The notes beneath the pieces are model-generated. The model worked only from the letters and a program-made list of their open reading frames with translations, was not told the DNA's origin and searched no databases. From positions 62,001 to 126,000 of the forward strand of contig JAXMGX010000012.1 in the NCBI GenBank assembly GCA_046347045.1: a DNA stretch of 64,000 nt. The letters are read 5' to 3'. The translations under genes were made by a program, and so were the position numbers. Each line of letters opens with the position of its first letter. Position 1 is the stretch's first letter. Below are positions 7,869 to 16,641 of this stretch, one piece after another. Origin of the DNA: ZC4RG30 sp046347045. GTDB lineage: Bacteria > Pseudomonadota > Gammaproteobacteria > Steroidobacterales > Steroidobacteraceae.

Positions 7869-9296
7869 CTATAGCCAGCCGTCCTGTTTCAGGCCAGCAA
7901 GCGTCAGGTCCAGCGTGCGGCGGGCCTTGTCCACCAGCTCGTCGATCTCGGCCGGGGTGATGACCAGCGGCGGCGCGATGATCATGGTGTCACGGGTGGC
8001 GCGCATGACAAGGCCATTGGCGATGGCATTGTCGCGGCAACGTTCGCCCACCTTGCCGCGAGGATCGAACCACGTGTGACCCCCAGATGCAGTCCCGTAC
8101 ACCGCCCGCTTCGATTCGGCGCCTGCCGGCTCCTTGCTCTTCACCAGCTCCAGCGCGCCGAGCAGTCCCACTCCGCGCGCCTCGCCCACCAGCGGGTGGT
8201 CGGCCAGTTCCGCCCAGCGACGCTGCAGGTACGGTCCCGCGGTGTCGCGCACATGCTCCACCAGGTTCTCGCGCTGGATGATCTGCAGGTTCGCCAACGC
8301 CACCGCGCTGCATACCGGATGCGCGGAGTAGGTGAAGCCATGCGCGAATTCGCCGCCCTTGGCGATCAGCGTGTCCGCGACCCGGTCGCCCACCATCACG
8401 CCGCCAATCGGCAGGTAGCCCGACGACAACCCCTTGGCCATGGTCATGAGGTCGGGCCGCGTGCCGAAGTGCTCGCAGCCGAACCACTGGCCGGTGCGCC
8501 CAAAGCCGCAGATCACCTCGTCCGAGACGAGAAGTACTCCATAGCGGTCGCAGATGCGCTGGATCTCGGGCCAGTAGGTGTCGGGCGGGATGACGACGCC
8601 GCCCGCGCCCTGCACCGGCTCGCCGATGAAGGCGGCCACCCGCTCCGGACCCATCAGCAGGATGCACTCTTCCAGCTCGCGTGCCGCTCGCAGGCCGAAC
8701 TCCTGCGGGGACAGTCCACCGCCGCGCTCGAACCAGTAGGGCTGGTTGATGTGCTCGATGCCCGGCATGGCCAGGAGGCCCTGCTCGTGCATGTACTTCA
8801 TGCCGCCCAGGCTGGCGCCGGCAATGGTGCTGCCGTGATAGCCGTTCCACCGGCCGATGATGATGTTGCGCTCCGGCTGTCCCTCGAGCTGCCAGTAGCG
8901 GCGCGCGAGGCGGATCACCGTATCCACGGCTTCGCTGCCCGAGCCGGTGAAGAACACATGCTGGAACTGCGGCGGCGTCACCTCGGCCAATTTGGCCGCA
9001 AGCTCGATGCCCGGGGGGGTCGCGCACTGGAAGAAGCTGTTGTAGTACGGCAGCTCGCTCATCTGCCGCGCGGCCACCTCCACCAGCTCGGCACGACCAT
9101 AGCCCACTGCCACGCACCACAGGCCCGCCATGCCATCGAGCAGCTTGCGGCCCTGGCCGTCGTACAGGTACACCCCCTCGCCGCGCGTGATGACGCGCGT
9201 GCCGCGCTCGCCGATCTGCTTCGAATCGCTGAAAGGATGCAGGAAGTGCGCCGCATCCAGCCGCTGCCAGCGGCGGAACTGATCTTGCTCGCTCAT
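7869..9296 (-). CDS. spuC: Putrescine-pyruvate aminotransferase (SpuC-type class III transaminase)
   Basis: A 475-residue class III aminotransferase. PLP contacts visible are the GSGSEAVDT phosphate loop at about 118-126, the YHGST motif at 153-157, D259 in SDEVICGFGRTG and the Schiff-base lysine K288 in MAKGLSSGYLPIGGV. The N-terminal DAAHFLHPFSDSKQIGERGTRVI region is typical of SpuC and related polyamine:pyruvate transaminases, which convert putrescine to 4-aminobutanal with alanine formation. It lies between puuA and potF on the same strand, with a GGGGGGCGAG ribosome site. This offers a transaminase route alongside the gamma-glutamyl route encoded by its neighbours. Confidence 0.9.
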   Translation of the reverse strand: MSEQDQFRRWQRLDAAHFLHPFSDSKQIGERGTRVITRGEGVYLYDGQGRKLLDGMAGLWCVAVGYGRAELVEVAARQMSELPYYNSFFQCATPPGIELAAKLAEVTPPQFQHVFFTGSGSEAVDTVIRLARRYWQLEGQPERNIIIGRWNGYHGSTIAGASLGGMKYMHEQGLLAMPGIEHINQPYWFERGGGLSPQEFGLRAARELEECILLMGPERVAAFIGEPVQGAGGVVIPPDTYWPEIQRICDRYGVLLVSDEVICGFGRTGQWFGCEHFGTRPDLMTMAKGLSSGYLPIGGVMVGDRVADTLIAKGGEFAHGFTYSAHPVCSAVALANLQIIQRENLVEHVRDTAGPYLQRRWAELADHPLVGEARGVGLLGALELVKSKEPAGAESKRAVYGTASGGHTWFDPRGKVGERCRDNAIANGLVMRATRDTMIIAPPLVITPAEIDELVDKARRTLDLTLAGLKQDGWL

Positions 9297-9312
9297 CTCG
9301 CCCCCCGGCCCG

Positions 9313-10653
9313 CTACACGTTCAGCAGCAGGTGTTCGCGCTCCCACGAGGAGATCACCTGCAGGAACACCTCGTACTCGGCGTTCTTCACGATGGAGAAT
9401 GCGGCCACGAAGGGTTCGCCCAGCACGCGGATCAGCGCCTCGCTTTCCGACAGCCGGCGCAGCGCGGAATCCAGCGCGCGCGGCAGCGCGAACGGCAGGT
9501 CGTGCGCGGAGCCCGCGATGGGCTCGGTGGGCTGCAGGTTCTCCACCATGCCCAGGTAGCCGCAGGCCAGCGATGCCGCGATGGCAAGGTAGGGGTTGGC
9601 ATCGGCGCCGCCCACGCGGTTTTCCACGCGGCGCGCGTCGGGCTCCGACACCGGCACGCGCAGCCCGGCGGTGCGATTGTCGTAACCCCACTGCACATTG
9701 ATCGGCGCCAGCGCCGCGCGCGTGATGCGCCGGTAGGAATTCACGTTCGGCGCGAACAGCGCCATGGCCGCCGGCAGGTATTTCTGCAGGCCGCCGATAT
9801 GCGCGAAGAAAAGCTGCGAGGGCGAGCCATCGGGATTGCTGAAGATGTTCTGCCGCGTCTTCTTGTCCACGATGCTCTGGTGGATGTGCATGGCGCTGCC
9901 CGGCTCCTTGGCATGCGGCTTGGCCATGAACGTGGTGTACATCTTGTGGCGCAGCGCCGCCTCGCGCGCGGTGCGCTTGAAGAGGAACACCTGGTCGGCG
10001 AGATCCAGCGGATCGCCGTGCAGCAGGTTGATCTCCATCTGCGCCGGGCCGTCCTCGTGGATCAGCGTATCGATCTCGATGTCCTGGCGTTCGCAGAACT
10101 GGTACACATCGTCGAACAGCGGATCGAATTCGTTCACCGCCGCGATGCTGTAGCTCTGCCGGCCCGGCTCGGCGCGGCCCGAGCGCCCCACCGGCGGCTT
10201 CAACTGGTAGTCGGCGTCGAGGTTGGGCTCGATCAGGTAGAACTCCAGCTCCGGCGCCACCACCGGCTCCCAGCCGCGCTGCGCGTAGAGCTCCAGCACA
10301 TGCCGCAGCACATGCCGCGGCGCCATGGTCACGCGCCGGCCATCGGAATAGAAGCAGTCGTGGATCACCTGCGCGGTTGGCTCGGCGGCCCAGGGCACCT
10401 CGCGCACGGTCCGGGTGTCCGGCTTCAGCACGATGTCGATCTCGGCCGGACTCATCGCCGAGGAGGTATCCGGCGGGTAGTCGCCGGTCACCGTCTGCAG
10501 GAAGATGCTCTCGGGCAGCTTCATGCCCGCATCGGCCGCGAATTTCTCGGCGGGCATGATCTTGCCGCGCGCCACACCCGCCATGTCGGGGATGATGGCC
10601 TCGACCTCGGAGATGCCGCGTTCGCGGAAGAACTGGTGGATGTCACTGGTCAT
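9313..10653 (-). CDS. puuA: Gamma-glutamylputrescine synthetase (glutamine synthetase family)
   Basis: A 446-residue ATP-dependent ligase of the GlnA superfamily. The N-terminal beta-grasp contains IIPDMAGVARGKIMPAEKF. Metal and glutamate site motifs include VAPELEFYLIE, the EDGPAQMEINLLHGDPL stretch, GSAMHIHQS and WGYDNRTAGLRVP, with VENRVGGADANPYLAIAASLACG near the end. The lack of the adenylylation loop and the context favour PuuA, which joins glutamate to putrescine as the first step of the Puu pathway. It starts 3 bases after puuD. A second GS-like ligase is encoded divergently at 11648. Confidence 0.88.
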   Translation of the reverse strand: MTSDIHQFFRERGISEVEAIIPDMAGVARGKIMPAEKFAADAGMKLPESIFLQTVTGDYPPDTSSAMSPAEIDIVLKPDTRTVREVPWAAEPTAQVIHDCFYSDGRRVTMAPRHVLRHVLELYAQRGWEPVVAPELEFYLIEPNLDADYQLKPPVGRSGRAEPGRQSYSIAAVNEFDPLFDDVYQFCERQDIEIDTLIHEDGPAQMEINLLHGDPLDLADQVFLFKRTAREAALRHKMYTTFMAKPHAKEPGSAMHIHQSIVDKKTRQNIFSNPDGSPSQLFFAHIGGLQKYLPAAMALFAPNVNSYRRITRAALAPINVQWGYDNRTAGLRVPVSEPDARRVENRVGGADANPYLAIAASLACGYLGMVENLQPTEPIAGSAHDLPFALPRALDSALRRLSESEALIRVLGEPFVAAFSIVKNAEYEVFLQVISSWEREHLLLNV

Positions 10654-10656
10654 GGG

Positions 10657-11421
10657 TCACCTGTCTTTGTCCTGCGCGGCGCGCTCGCGCGCCGCCGCGC
10701 CAAATGCCTTGAACAGCGCCGTGGAGAAGGCGTTCTCGCGCGGCTTCCATTCCGGATGCCACTGCACGGCCACGGCGAAGCGCCGCGCCCCGCCCACGCG
10801 GAAGGCTTCGATCAGGCCGTCGTCGGCGCGTGCTTCCTCCACCAGTGTCGGGCCCAGCGTGCGCACGCCCTGGTGGTGCAGCGAGTTCACGGTGATGCGC
10901 GCGGTGCCCGCGATGGCGCCGAGCAGCCCGCCGGGCGCCAGCGTCACTTCGTGCGCGGGGCCGTACTGCACATCCAGCGGCTGCGTGGTGTCCTCGTGAT
11001 GCACGCGGTGACCGGGCTGCTCATGCACGTGCTGCCACAGCGAGCCGCCATAGGCCACGTTCATTTCCTGGAAGCCGCGGCACACGCCCAGCACCGGTAC
11101 ACCGGCAGCGATGGCGCGCGGAATCAGCGCCAGCGTCGTGGCATCGCGCTCGGGGTCGTGCAGCGTGCCGGGGCGGCTGGCCTCGCCGCCGTAATGGTGC
11201 GGCTCCACATTCGAGGGACTGCCCGTGAACATCAGCCCATCCAGCTCCGCGACCAGGGCCTCGAGCCCCAGTTCCTCGCCCAGCGAGGGAATCAGCAGGG
11301 GCAGGCAGCCGGCGATGCCCAGCAGCGGCGTGATGTACTTTTCGCCTACCGCGTGGAACGGATGCAGCCCCAGCATGCGCCGGTCGGCCGGAATTCCGAT
11401 GACGGGTCTGCGGGCAGGCAT
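10657..11421 (-). CDS. puuD: Gamma-glutamyl-GABA hydrolase (class I glutamine amidotransferase-like)
   Basis: A 254-residue peptidase C26-type protein. The nucleophile is C114 in VLGVCRGFQEMNVAYGG, and the other triad members are H222 and E224 in AVQWHPEWKP. The HPFHAVGEKYI and MFTGSPSNVEPHHYGG segments are typical of PuuD, which releases GABA from gamma-glutamyl-GABA. It is the first gene of the leftward polyamine operon, so the spacer upstream of it should hold the operon promoter. No clear Shine-Dalgarno sequence precedes the ATG. Confidence 0.9.
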   Translation of the reverse strand: MPARRPVIGIPADRRMLGLHPFHAVGEKYITPLLGIAGCLPLLIPSLGEELGLEALVAELDGLMFTGSPSNVEPHHYGGEASRPGTLHDPERDATTLALIPRAIAAGVPVLGVCRGFQEMNVAYGGSLWQHVHEQPGHRVHHEDTTQPLDVQYGPAHEVTLAPGGLLGAIAGTARITVNSLHHQGVRTLGPTLVEEARADDGLIEAFRVGGARRFAVAVQWHPEWKPRENAFSTALFKAFGAAARERAAQDKDR

Positions 11422-11647
11422 ACGTTCACGTGTTTAGGATGTTCTACAGGGCGGAGCCCGGAGTGGGCCGTGCTGTGCAGGAATCATTAGACCACAGCGC
11501 ACGCCCTGCCCGCCCGTGAATCGGGAAGGATTGCGTGCAAGTCCGTGAAACCCCAAAGGAAATTGATTTGATGCGGCGCACAAGAGTAGGCTGTCGTGTA
11601 ACGAAATTCTAAACAGGGCTCCCGTGGGGCCCGCCAGGTTCGCCCCC
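11422..11647. other. Divergent control region between the two polyamine transcription units
   Basis: This 226-bp spacer separates the leftward puuD-puuA-spuC-pot operon from the rightward puuA2-puuB pair, so both promoters should lie here. I could not assign a convincing -35/-10 pair or a sigma-54 (GG-N10-GC) match on either strand. It is the obvious place for PuuR or nitrogen-control sites. Confidence 0.5.
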
Positions 11648-13006
11648 ATGCCGACCGAACTCGCTGCCTTCCTTGCCGCGCACCCCGAGGTCCGGTTCAT
11701 CGACCTGCTGCTGCACGATCTCAATGGCGTGGACCGTGGCAAGCGGGTGGACATGGCCAGCGCGCCCTCGACCTTCGCCAATGGCCTGCTGCTGCCCGGT
11801 TCGATGTTCGCCCTGGATGTGCCCGGCGGCACCGTGCAGGCCACTGGCCTCGGCTTCGACGAGGGCGACGCCGACCGGCCCTGCCGACCCATCGCGGGCA
11901 CGCTGCTGCCTGTCCCCTGGCTCGATCATGGCGTGGCACAGGCGCAGGTCACCATGCACGAGCGCGATGGTCGTCCCTTCGCCGGCGATCCGCGGCATGC
12001 GCTGGTGCGCGTGCTGCAGCAGTTCACCGCGATGAACCTGTCGCCCGTGGTGGCCATCGAACTGGAGTTCTACTTCATCGATCGCGAACGCGGGTCCGAT
12101 GGCTTGCCGCTGCCGCCGCGCGCGCCGCTGACGGGCCGCCGCGAGTTCCGCACGCAGATCAACTCCATGATGGACCTGGACGAGTACTCCGCCGTGCTCG
12201 CCGACATCGACGCTGCCTGTCGCGCGCAGCAGGTGCCCTCCACCACCGCGCTGGCCGAATACGGCCCGGGCCAGTTCGAGGTGAACCTGATGCACGGCGA
12301 TGCACTGCTGGCCTGCGACCAGGCCGCGCGCTTCAAGCGCATCGTGAAATGCGTGGCCCGGCACCATGGCATGGACGCCACCTTCCTGCCCAAGCCCTAT
12401 GCCGACATGGCCGGCAGCGGCCTGCACGTGCATGTGAGCGTCAACGACGCCGCGGGCACCAATGTGTTCGCCTCCGAGCATCCGCTGGGCAGCGCAGTGA
12501 TGCGCCACGCCGCGGCGGGCATGCTGTCGACCATGGCCGAAGGCATGGCGATCTTCGCGCCGCTGGCCAATTCCTGGCGCCGCTTCCGCCCCGAAGCCTA
12601 TGTGCCGCTCACCGCCGACTGGTCGGTGAACAACCGCGGCGCCGCGCTGCGCGTGCCGGTCAGCGATGCCGCCAACCGCCGGCTGGAGCATCGCGTGGCC
12701 GGCGCCGAGGCCAACCTGTACCTGGTGGTGAGCTGGATCCTGGGCGGCATCCTGAAGGGCCTTGCCGAGCGGCGCCTTCCGCCGGCGCCGCTGGAAGGCA
12801 ATGCCTATCACAAGGATTCCCCCGGCGAACTGCTGCCGCGCTACTGGCCGCTGGCGCTGGACCGCTTCGACGGCAGTGCCTTCGCGCGCGAGCTGCTGGG
12901 CGCCGACCTGCATCGTCTGTATTCGCTGGTGAAGCGGCAGGAACTGGATGATTTCAACGCGCGGATCACCGCGCATGAATGCGCGCTGTACCTGCCCGCG
13001 CTGTAG
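11648..13006 (+). CDS. Second GS-like gamma-glutamylpolyamine synthetase
   Basis: A 452-residue glutamine-synthetase-family ligase, clearly a diverged paralogue of the puuA product across the spacer. It has FIDLLLHDLNGVDRGKRV at the N-terminus, VVAIELEFYFID, AEYGPGQFEVNLMHGDAL, GSGLHVHVSV and WSVNNRGAALRVP. The frame is open from a GTG at 11624, but the ATG at 11648 gives the usual start MPTELAAFLAAHP. It is followed by puuB after 3 bases. Family knowledge suggests it glutamylates a polyamine or another amine such as ethanolamine or a monoamine. Whether it shares or extends the substrate range of PuuA is open. Confidence 0.85.
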   Translation: MPTELAAFLAAHPEVRFIDLLLHDLNGVDRGKRVDMASAPSTFANGLLLPGSMFALDVPGGTVQATGLGFDEGDADRPCRPIAGTLLPVPWLDHGVAQAQVTMHERDGRPFAGDPRHALVRVLQQFTAMNLSPVVAIELEFYFIDRERGSDGLPLPPRAPLTGRREFRTQINSMMDLDEYSAVLADIDAACRAQQVPSTTALAEYGPGQFEVNLMHGDALLACDQAARFKRIVKCVARHHGMDATFLPKPYADMAGSGLHVHVSVNDAAGTNVFASEHPLGSAVMRHAAAGMLSTMAEGMAIFAPLANSWRRFRPEAYVPLTADWSVNNRGAALRVPVSDAANRRLEHRVAGAEANLYLVVSWILGGILKGLAERRLPPAPLEGNAYHKDSPGELLPRYWPLALDRFDGSAFARELLGADLHRLYSLVKRQELDDFNARITAHECALYLPAL

Positions 13007-13009
13007 ACC

Positions 13010-14293
13010 ATGAGCACCGACACCCGCAGCCTCTCGTACTACTGGGCGGCGCTGCCCGACATGGCAGCGCGACCGGCGCTGACCGGCGATGCAAGCTGCG
13101 AGGTCGGCGTGGTGGGCGGCGGCATTGCGGGCATCAGCGCGGCGCTGCACCTGGCGCAGCGCGGCTATCGCGTCACCGTGCTCGAGGCCGAGCGCGTGGG
13201 CTGGGGCGCCTCGGGCCGCAGTGGCGCGCAGGCGCTGTTCGGCGTGGCCGCGGGCCAGGACAAGCTCATCCGGCTGCTGGGCGCCGCGGATGCGCGCCGC
13301 ATCTGGGACATGTCGGTGGAATCGCTGGCGCTGATGCGCGAGCTGATCGCCGCCCATGCCATCGACTGCGATTTCGTGCCGGGCCAGATGCACGTGGCCA
13401 TCAAGCCGCGGCAGTGGAACGAGCTGCAGCACTGGCACGATGAGCTGCACCGCGACTACGGCTATACCAGCGTCAGCCTCACCTCCGCCGCTCAGACCCG
13501 CGCGCTGGTGGACAGCGCCCGCTACATCGGCGGCCTGCACGATTCCAACAGCGCGCATCTGCAGCCGCTGAAATACCTGCGCGGCCTGGCCGCCGCCGCG
13601 GAGCGCGCCGGCTGCACCATCCACGAACACGCGCGCGTGCTGCGGCATTCACGTCGGGAAGGCGGGCCGGTACTGCACACCGCACAGGGCGCGCTGGCCT
13701 GCAAACACGTGGTATATGCAGGCAATGCCTGGCTGGGCGCCACCGCGCCCGCGCTTTCCCGCCGCATCATGCCCGTGGGCACATACATCGTGGCCACCGA
13801 ACCGCTGGGCGAAGCGCGCGCGCGCCTGCTGCTGCCGCAGAACACGGCCGTCACCGACATCAACTGGGTGCTCGATTACTTTCGCCGCAGTGCCGACCAC
13901 CGGCTGCTGTTCGGCGGTCGCGTGAGCTACTCGGGCCTCGACCCCTTCAACACCGCCCATGCCACGCGCGCAAGGATGCTGAAGGTGTTCCCGCAGCTTG
14001 AAGACGTGCGCATCGAGCATGCCTGGGGCGGCTACGTGGACATCACGCTGAACCGCGCACCGGATTTCGGCCGGCTGGAGCCGGATGTGTACTACCTGCA
14101 GGGTTTTTCAGGCCATGGCATCGCGCTCGCCGGGCTCGCCGGCAAGGTGGTGGCCGAAGCCATCGCCGGCAGCGCCGAGCGCTTCGATGTGTTCGCGCGC
14201 ATTCCGCACCGGCAGTTCCCCGGCGGCACGCTGCTGCGCCGGCCGGCACTGGTGCTGGCGATGCTGTATTACCGGCTGAAGGATCTGCTCTAG
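13010..14293 (+). CDS. puuB: Gamma-glutamylputrescine oxidoreductase (FAD-dependent, DAO family)
   Basis: A 427-residue flavoprotein. The Rossmann FAD motif is VGVVGGGIAGISAALHLAQRG with the acidic end VLEAE, followed by GWGASGRSGAQ, the hallmark of the glycine oxidase/D-amino-acid oxidase group. The C-terminal GGYVDITLNRAPDFGRL and VYYLQGFSGHGIALAGLAGKVVAEAI stretch matches PuuB. It oxidises gamma-glutamylputrescine to the aldehyde, which PuuC (34213) then oxidises. It is coupled to the GS-like gene by a 3-base gap. The N-terminal SYYWAALPDMAARPALTGD is also typical of PuuB. Confidence 0.9.
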   Translation: MSTDTRSLSYYWAALPDMAARPALTGDASCEVGVVGGGIAGISAALHLAQRGYRVTVLEAERVGWGASGRSGAQALFGVAAGQDKLIRLLGAADARRIWDMSVESLALMRELIAAHAIDCDFVPGQMHVAIKPRQWNELQHWHDELHRDYGYTSVSLTSAAQTRALVDSARYIGGLHDSNSAHLQPLKYLRGLAAAAERAGCTIHEHARVLRHSRREGGPVLHTAQGALACKHVVYAGNAWLGATAPALSRRIMPVGTYIVATEPLGEARARLLLPQNTAVTDINWVLDYFRRSADHRLLFGGRVSYSGLDPFNTAHATRARMLKVFPQLEDVRIEHAWGGYVDITLNRAPDFGRLEPDVYYLQGFSGHGIALAGLAGKVVAEAIAGSAERFDVFARIPHRQFPGGTLLRRPALVLAMLYYRLKDLL

Positions 14294-14330
14294 ATTCCGG
14301 CGCCGGCTTCAGGTCGACGCCGGCCTGCTC

Positions 14331-14561
14331 TCAACGCCTGCGCGACAGCAGCCCCACCGCCAGCGCAGCCACCAGCACGATGCCGCCCACCGCCAGTACC
14401 TTGCCGCCCATCTCGGCGAACACACTGCGCGGGATCACATCGAGCACCACCAGTATGCCCAGCAGGGCCAGCACCACGATGCAGCCCGACGCGACGGCGC
14501 GCATGGCGCCCCCGCCGCTGGCAGCGGGCGTATCGACATCGGGATTCGGATTCTCGTGCAT
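14331..14561 (-). CDS. Small membrane protein of unknown function
   Basis: A 76-residue protein starting MHENPNPDVDTP. It has two hydrophobic stretches, AVASGCIVVLALLGILVVLDVI and GGKVLAVGGIVLVAALAVGLL, and ends in a positive SRRR tail. The frame stays open upstream to 14672, but that extension has no coding character. It is convergent with puuB and faces the M48 protease gene across a shared upstream spacer. No family is recognised. The hydrophobic pattern, sensible start and position in an otherwise empty gap support a real gene. Confidence 0.5.
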   Translation of the reverse strand: MHENPNPDVDTPAASGGGAMRAVASGCIVVLALLGILVVLDVIPRSVFAEMGGKVLAVGGIVLVAALAVGLLSRRR

Positions 14562-14684
14562 GGGTGCCTCTGGCGGTTGTCCACGGAGTCTAGCGGGCCC
14601 CGTGCGCCGCGCTGTGCACCAGCGCACAGTCGCCGACTCGCCCCACCTCCACCATGTCCGCAGACCCCTCAAGGGCCAGGATCA

Positions 14685-16631
14685 GTGGCGACGGATTTCT
14701 TCCAAAGACAGGCCAGAGCCCGCAGCACGTCGTTGTGGCTGCGCATCGTGTTTGCACTGGCACTGGCTGCCACCAGCTTCGCCATGACCATCGTGCTGCT
14801 GCTCATCAGCCAGGGTGCCCTCGGCGGCCTGCTGTATGCGCGCACCTACCCCACGCTGTTGCAGACGGCCTTCGTCCACGGCCACATCGGCTGGAGCGTC
14901 GGTGGCCTGGTGCTGGCCATCTGCCTTGCCGCCAGCGCGCGCAAGGCCTGGCAGCTGCGCGGCGGCGGCGCGCGCGTGGCGGAGGCGCTCGGCGGCCGGC
15001 TGCTCGTGCCGGGGGAAGGCACCGACGCCGAGCGCCAGCTCATGAACGTGGTGGCCGAGATGGCGCTGGCGGCGCGCATCCCGCCGCCGCAGACATACAT
15101 CCTGGCCGGCGAACGCAGCATCAATGCCTTCGCGGCGGGCCTCACGCCACAGAGCGCGGCGCTGGGCATCACCGATGGCGCACTGGCCACGCTCACCCGC
15201 GATGAACTGCAGGCCGTGGTGGCGCATGAATTCAGCCACATCCTCAACGGCGACATGGCCCTCAACACACGCCTCGTCGCCTGGCTGCATGGCCTTACCG
15301 TGATCACGGGTCTGGCGCGGCGCCTGAAGCAGCGCAAGAAGGCGCGCTGGCTCACCTGGCAGTTCCAGGTGTATGCATGGGTGTTCTACGCAGTGGGCAG
15401 CTTCGGCACCTTCATCGGCCGGATGCTGCAGGCCTCCATCTCGCGCCGCCGCGAGGAGCTCGCCGATGCCTCCGCCGTGCAGTTCACGCGCAACCCCAAC
15501 GCGCTGAAATCGGCACTGCTGAAGATCGAGGCCGCCGAAGGCGCCGGCCGGATCACTGCGGTCGACGCGGCGGACCTCGCCCACATGTTCTTTGCCGAGT
15601 CGCGCGTTCCCGTGTCCGAATGGATGGCGCGTCTGAAGGACGCCTTCCTCGCCACGCATCCGGCAATGCTGCATCGGATCCGCGCACTCGATCCCAAGCT
15701 GACCGAAGCCCAGCACCGCGCGCTGGTGCGCCGCGAGCGCAAGGCGCTGCTCGGCAAGGAAGAAGCGGCGAAGGCACCGGTGGTCGTCGCCGGCGAAATC
15801 CTGCAGGCGCCCGCCGCAATGCCGACGATGATGCACGAGCATCTGCCTGAACTGCTGATGGGGCGACTGAGACCCGAATCGCGGCAGGCGGTGCAGACCG
15901 TCACCACCGATGCAGCGGCGGACCACGCGGCGCTGCAGGGCATGTTCATCGGCGCCATGCTGTCGGCCGATGCCGCGCGGGCGCGCGCGCAACTGACGCA
16001 GCTCGCCCCATTCCTGGGTGCCGCACTCACGGCGCGTTCGCAGCGCGAGCGCATTCGCCTGGACCAGCTGCCGCCCTTCGCGCGGCTGCCTGCGCTCGCC
16101 ACGCTGCTGCCCCGGCTGTCGGCGTTGCCGGACAAGGATCGCGCCAGACTCGTGAAGATCGCGCGCGCCTTCCAGGCACAGACGGCTCCTGTCGAGGTAC
16201 TGCGCTTCGCGGTGCCGAGGCTGCTGCTGCAGCGCCTGTCGGCGCCCGCGCCGGCTGCGCCTGGCAATCTCAGCGTCGACGACGCCGCGGCGGGCTGCGC
16301 GCTGCTGTGCGGATGGATGGCATCGCTGCAGGGCGCAGCGGCCGCGGCGGCATATCGCGTCGGCATGGAAGGCATGGTGGCGGTGACACGGCGACCGCCA
16401 TACAACCCGGCGGCACTTTCACCCGCGGCCATCGATGCTGCGCTGGCCGAGGCGGCACGACTGCCGCCGGTGGGAAAGCGCACCCTCTGCGATGCCCTGC
16501 TGCGCGTCATCGGCGCGGACCAGTCGATGGACGCGACGGAATTCGACCTGCTGCGCTTCATCAGCCTGCGCCTGGGCGTGGCGGTTCCCGCCATCCCGCT
16601 GGCCATCCGCAGCGCCGACAACGCCGCCTGA
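14685..16631 (+). CDS. M48-family membrane zinc metalloprotease with long C-terminal extension
   Basis: A 648-residue protein starting at a GTG with AGGA six bases upstream; longer upstream readings have no coding character. Two membrane helices lie near 20-45 and 70-85. The zinc motif is HEFSH at 181-185, with the third ligand in REELAD (E257). Further hydrophobic stretches flank it, as in HtpX. HtpX itself is about 290 residues. The extra half, rich in alanine and leucine, ends in KRTLCDALLRVIGADQSMDATEFDLLRFISLRLG, a TerB-like helical segment seen in the larger M48 proteins. It probably degrades damaged or misfolded membrane proteins; substrate unknown. Confidence 0.85.
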   Translation: MATDFFQRQARARSTSLWLRIVFALALAATSFAMTIVLLLISQGALGGLLYARTYPTLLQTAFVHGHIGWSVGGLVLAICLAASARKAWQLRGGGARVAEALGGRLLVPGEGTDAERQLMNVVAEMALAARIPPPQTYILAGERSINAFAAGLTPQSAALGITDGALATLTRDELQAVVAHEFSHILNGDMALNTRLVAWLHGLTVITGLARRLKQRKKARWLTWQFQVYAWVFYAVGSFGTFIGRMLQASISRRREELADASAVQFTRNPNALKSALLKIEAAEGAGRITAVDAADLAHMFFAESRVPVSEWMARLKDAFLATHPAMLHRIRALDPKLTEAQHRALVRRERKALLGKEEAAKAPVVVAGEILQAPAAMPTMMHEHLPELLMGRLRPESRQAVQTVTTDAAADHAALQGMFIGAMLSADAARARAQLTQLAPFLGAALTARSQRERIRLDQLPPFARLPALATLLPRLSALPDKDRARLVKIARAFQAQTAPVEVLRFAVPRLLLQRLSAPAPAAPGNLSVDDAAAGCALLCGWMASLQGAAAAAAYRVGMEGMVAVTRRPPYNPAALSPAAIDAALAEAARLPPVGKRTLCDALLRVIGADQSMDATEFDLLRFISLRLGVAVPAIPLAIRSADNAA

Positions 16632-16641
16632 AAGACCTGCT

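Noticed and set aside
5534..7960. 808-codon open frame opposite potG and potF
   Set aside because: It is antisense to two unmistakable transporter genes and its composition is that of a GC-rich shadow frame.
11422..11647. Sigma-54 promoter in the divergent puu spacer
   Set aside because: TTGCAC occurs on the minus strand but no GG lies 10 bases before the GC; spacing fails.
9331..13648. Very long open frames opposite the glutamine-synthetase-like genes (719 and 679 codons)
   Set aside because: They mirror conserved GS genes, lack domains and are rich in R, H and G as expected from complementary codons.
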